From assembly GCF_018130385.1 (NCBI RefSeq), contig NZ_JAFCLU010000023.1:59085-123084 (forward strand): DNA of 64,000 nucleotides, read 5' to 3'. The notes under the pieces were generated by a model that was given only the letters and a program-made list of their open reading frames with translations, ran no database searches and was not told the origin of the DNA. How positions within the stretch are numbered: the first letter of the stretch is position 1; the number at the start of each line of letters is the position of its first letter. Positions 61,537 to 64,000 of the stretch are shown piece by piece. The DNA is from Bradyrhizobium sp. AUGA SZCCT0283. GTDB taxonomy: Bacteria > Pseudomonadota > Alphaproteobacteria > Rhizobiales > Xanthobacteraceae. The position numbers were made by a program, and so were the translations under genes.

Positions 61537-63378
61537 ATGACGACGTTCACGCGATCTCAAAGTCTACTGGCTTCCGTTGGCGCCGCGGCGCTCGGCGGAG
61601 TTGCACTAGCGGCGTTGCTGGCCGGGAGCGGCTTTATCCTCGCGGACGCGCGAGCAACCGCCGTGGACATATCGCTGCCGCTCGTCGACCCCGATATTCC
61701 CATCTGCCGCGCGCCAGCCGCGACCGGCTCGCCGAACATGATGTTTCGCCTGGCTCAGACGGAAGTGCCACGCGCCGAGATGAGTGCCGCCGGCCCCGCG
61801 CCGGCATTCACGGACACCGAGCCACCGCTGTGGACCGACATTGGCTCCACCAACTGGAAGATCACGACCGCAAACGAGCGCGCGCAGGCCTATTTTGATC
61901 AGGGCCTGCGTCTTTCCTACGCATTCAATCACGATGAGGCGCGGCGCGCGTTCCGCATGGCGCAAAAGCTCGATCCTGACTGCGCCATGTGTTTTTGGGG
62001 CGAAGCGATGGTGCTCGGTCCCAACATCAATCTTCCGATGCCGGAAGACGCGGTCGCTCCCGCCTACACTGCCGCACAGAAGGCGAAGGCGCTTGCCGGG
62101 AAGGCAAGCCCACGCGAGCAGGCGTTGATCGGTGCTCTGGCGGCGCGCTACGGCAGCGATCCGAAGGCCGCGCGCGCCCCGTTCGACGCAGCCTACGCGG
62201 CCGAAATGGCAAAGGTAGCAAAGCAGTTTGCCGACGACGACGAAATCGCCACGCTCTATGCCGAGGCCGTGATGGATATCAGCCCCTGGGACTACTGGAA
62301 GCCGGGCGGCCGCGAAGCCAAGCCTCAGAGCGTGCCGATCGTGCCGACGCTGGAACGTGTGCTGGCTCGCAATCCCAATCATGCCGGTGCAATTCACCTC
62401 TACATCCATGCCGTCGAGGCGTCCGACCGGCCGAAGCGCGCCGAGCCTTATGCCGACCGGTTGCGCGGTGCGATCCCCGGTGCCGGCCACGTCGTCCACA
62501 TGCCGAGCCACATTTACTATCGGGTTGGCCGGTATCTCGACGCACTGGAGGATAACAAGACCGCGGTCAAGGTCGATGAAAAATATCTGGCCGAAACCAA
62601 CGCGCCGATGGGCGTCTACCGGCTCGGTTATTATCCGCATAACGTGCACTTCGTGATGGCGTCGGCGCAGATGGCCGGCGACGGCCCGACCGTGATCGCC
62701 GCCGCGGAGAAGCTTGGTAAGCTCATCCCCGACGAGGCTGCGCGTGGTATTGCGATGGTGCAGCCTGTCAAGGCGGCGCCTTACTTCGCCCACGCGCAGT
62801 TCAGCACGCCCGAGACCATTCTGGCGCTGCCGGATCCCGGCGATGCGATTCCCTATGTCAAGGCGATGTGGCTCTACGTGCGCGGCGTCGCGCTGGCGGC
62901 GAACCGTGACTTCGCGGGCGCTACTGCCGCGGCGAACGCCATCGAGACTATCGAGCGCACCGCGGACTTCAAGCTGCTGAAGGATTCAGGCGTTCCGGCG
63001 CAGGAGGTGCTCCGCATCGCGCGCACAGTCATCCTCGCACGCGTAGCCCAGATCAAGGGCGACCATCGCACCGCCATCATCCGGTTCGAGCGGGCGGCGG
63101 CATTGCAGGACGCGTTGGCCTACACCGAGCCACCCTATTGGTATTATCCGATCCGGCAGTCGCTTGCCGCCGTCTTGCTGCTGGCCGGCCGTTACGCCGA
63201 GGCGGAGCGGCAATTCCAGCGCGCGCTCAGTCGGGCGCCCGCCAATGGCTGGTCGTATTACGGGCTGGCGGAGCTGCACAAGTCGCGCGGCGATGCCACC
63301 GCGGCCCGCAAGGCCGAGGCTGATCTTGCCAGAACTTGGATCGGTGACCGCAAGCTTTTGCAGATTTCAAATCTCTAA
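61537..63378 (+). CDS. Exported or membrane-anchored TPR protein
   Basis: 613 residues from the ATG at 61537 (GGAG six bases upstream; the open frame begins at 61360 inside non-coding sequence). A hydrophobic N-terminal segment (LGGVALAALLAGSGFILADA) should anchor or export it. TPR helices follow (AYFDQGLRLSYAFNHDEARR, DCAMCFWGEAMVLGPNINLP, HAGAIHLYIHAVEASDRPKR, HMPSHIYYRVGRYLDA, GRYAEAERQFQRALSRAP). This matches a bacterial TPR family with a conserved CxxCxWGxA turn and HxYIH. Function is unknown; the conserved His and Cys residues hint at metal or haem binding, but this is unproven. It lies just upstream of the intron relic's 5' end, on the other strand. Confidence 0.8.
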   Translation: MTTFTRSQSLLASVGAAALGGVALAALLAGSGFILADARATAVDISLPLVDPDIPICRAPAATGSPNMMFRLAQTEVPRAEMSAAGPAPAFTDTEPPLWTDIGSTNWKITTANERAQAYFDQGLRLSYAFNHDEARRAFRMAQKLDPDCAMCFWGEAMVLGPNINLPMPEDAVAPAYTAAQKAKALAGKASPREQALIGALAARYGSDPKAARAPFDAAYAAEMAKVAKQFADDDEIATLYAEAVMDISPWDYWKPGGREAKPQSVPIVPTLERVLARNPNHAGAIHLYIHAVEASDRPKRAEPYADRLRGAIPGAGHVVHMPSHIYYRVGRYLDALEDNKTAVKVDEKYLAETNAPMGVYRLGYYPHNVHFVMASAQMAGDGPTVIAAAEKLGKLIPDEAARGIAMVQPVKAAPYFAHAQFSTPETILALPDPGDAIPYVKAMWLYVRGVALAANRDFAGATAAANAIETIERTADFKLLKDSGVPAQEVLRIARTVILARVAQIKGDHRTAIIRFERAAALQDALAYTEPPYWYYPIRQSLAAVLLLAGRYAEAERQFQRALSRAPANGWSYYGLAELHKSRGDATAARKAEADLARTWIGDRKLLQISNL

Positions 63379-63537
63379 AGCGCGCGCATCGCAGTCGTGG
63401 TCGGGGTCCAGTCGGAGTAGTGCCGACTCTTGACCTCTGCGCTCCCGGGAGGTGTATCGCTCATAACAGTTGCTTAACCGGCGAGCTTCGCAAGCGCAAC
63501 CGCAGCCAACCGCCTCGGATCCTGACGATGTCCATGT

Positions 63538-63846
63538 GATGCCGTGGTATTTCCAAGTCCGATACTCTTCGCAGAGCGAAGACGCAGTCGAATTCGCCGG
63601 AAAGCTCCGGCTGCCCTTAATATCCATGGGCAAGGAATTTGTGGAACTCGTTGGGTCATGTCCTATGGAGCGAATATTACTGACTTCATCCGGCGTGGGG
63701 CCACCTACGTCGACAAAATCTTTAGAGGTGCCAAGCCCGAGGACCTCGCGGTTGAGTAGCCATTCATCAACCTCAAGACTGCGAAGGAGCTCGGCATCGA
63801 AATTCCAGCTACGCTGCTGGCTCGTGCCGATGAGGTGATCGAATGA
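63538..63846 (+). pseudogene. C-terminal relic of an ABC substrate-binding protein (COG2984 type)
   Basis: DAVVFPSPILFAERRR, NIHGQGICGTRWVMSYGANI and RRGATYVDKIFRGAKPEDLA are followed by a TAG (63757) where the family has VEQP. After it, in the same frame, come FINLKTAKELGIEIPATLLA and RADEVIE, ending TGA at 63844. The family reads VEQPTKFELVINLKTAK, so besides the CAG-to-TAG change about five codons are lost. The N-terminal two thirds are gone. This is a very common gene type in Bradyrhizobium genomes, and many copies are decayed. Confidence 0.82.
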
Positions 63847-63887
63847 AGTCGCGAGCTCCGTTCCTGGCACCTTTGAGACAGCCCGCC

Positions 63888-64000
63888 TATCCGCAGGATA
63901 CCGAGACAGGATCGGAAGCCCTTCTCAGGATGCGGCTTTGTCCGCATAATCGCTTCGCACAGCGCGACCGTGGATGGACCGATCTTCTCGGCGGCGGCCA
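63888..64000 (-). mobile_element. IS21-family transposase (IstA) C-terminal fragment
   Basis: From the window edge inward on the minus strand: AAAEKIGPSTVALCEAIMRT then KPHPEKGFRSCLGILRI. This is the conserved near-C-terminal part of IstA (family pattern ...IGP-T..LV..I...RPHPEQGYR-CLGI-RL). The family continues with a Tyr-Gly-rich segment, but here the frame dissolves after ILRI into the ABC relic. The 3' end of the transposase is therefore truncated. Whether an intact element lies beyond the window cannot be told. Confidence 0.78.

Overview
The window looks like the chromosome of a Bradyrhizobium-type alphaproteobacterium. The DNA is GC-rich with strong third-position GC. The gene families are ones common in that group: OpgC, an MddA/NnrU-type methyltransferase, GcrA-like regulators, S24 repressors, paralogous BamA and MbcA/Xre-RES modules. 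This assignment rests on gene content and codon style only; there is no rRNA, tRNA or other marker gene. Many small decayed genes show that the region is accessory and has been reshuffled repeatedly.

Layout, left to right. 1-390 is the 5' part of an FMN-dependent alpha-hydroxy acid dehydrogenase. 1.2-2.4 kb is a self-inhibited Fic AMP transferase with paired operators, one of which contains its ribosome binding site. 2.8-11 kb is mostly housekeeping-like: CoA transferase, GFA-type zinc protein, MddA-like methyltransferase, winged-helix/TPR regulator, an exported protein and an orphan BamA paralogue. 11-13.5 kb is a phage-like regulatory module: S24 repressor, GcrA-like protein, a 56-codon gene, a DUF6456-like protein and a frameshifted small gene, linked by five copies of one palindrome. 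13.7-16.5 kb holds OpgC, an alcohol dehydrogenase relic and an Xre-RES toxin-antitoxin pair. 16.7-23 kb holds envelope genes: a sulfatase-fold membrane protein, cytochrome c, a membrane protein, an FkbM methyltransferase and OpgH.

23.2-30.7 kb is the most intriguing block. A dehydrogenase, a PTPS/QueD-like protein with most catalytic residues replaced, a GT4 glycosyltransferase and a methyltransferase are packed together, beside a stand-alone RibD-type reductase, a GTP cyclohydrolase II with a degenerate N-terminal domain, a membrane protein and a HAD phosphatase. Together they suggest an uncharacterised route from GTP to a reduced, glycosylated and perhaps methylated pyrimidine or pterin.

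32.5-46.2 kb is one long minus-strand efflux block: two HME-type RND pumps, a minimal adaptor, four small exported proteins, a full adaptor and a MacB-like ABC protein. The first RND pump has lost one of the two adjacent proton-relay aspartates. A beta-barrel protein (46.9-48.7 kb), a lipoprotein and a LuxR regulator with a degenerate receiver follow. 51.4-56.8 kb is a type I secretion operon with its probable cargo: a protein with four roughly 90-residue Gly/Asn-rich repeats, a smaller relative carrying one such unit, an ABC exporter and an HlyD-family adaptor.

The right end (57.2-64 kb) is a graveyard with some live genes. It holds a cytochrome b561 relic with several frame breaks, two small exported or membrane proteins, a cytochrome c'-like protein, a frameshifted lipocalin-like gene, the 5' half of a group II intron, an intact TPR protein, a broken ABC substrate-binding protein and an IS21 transposase fragment.
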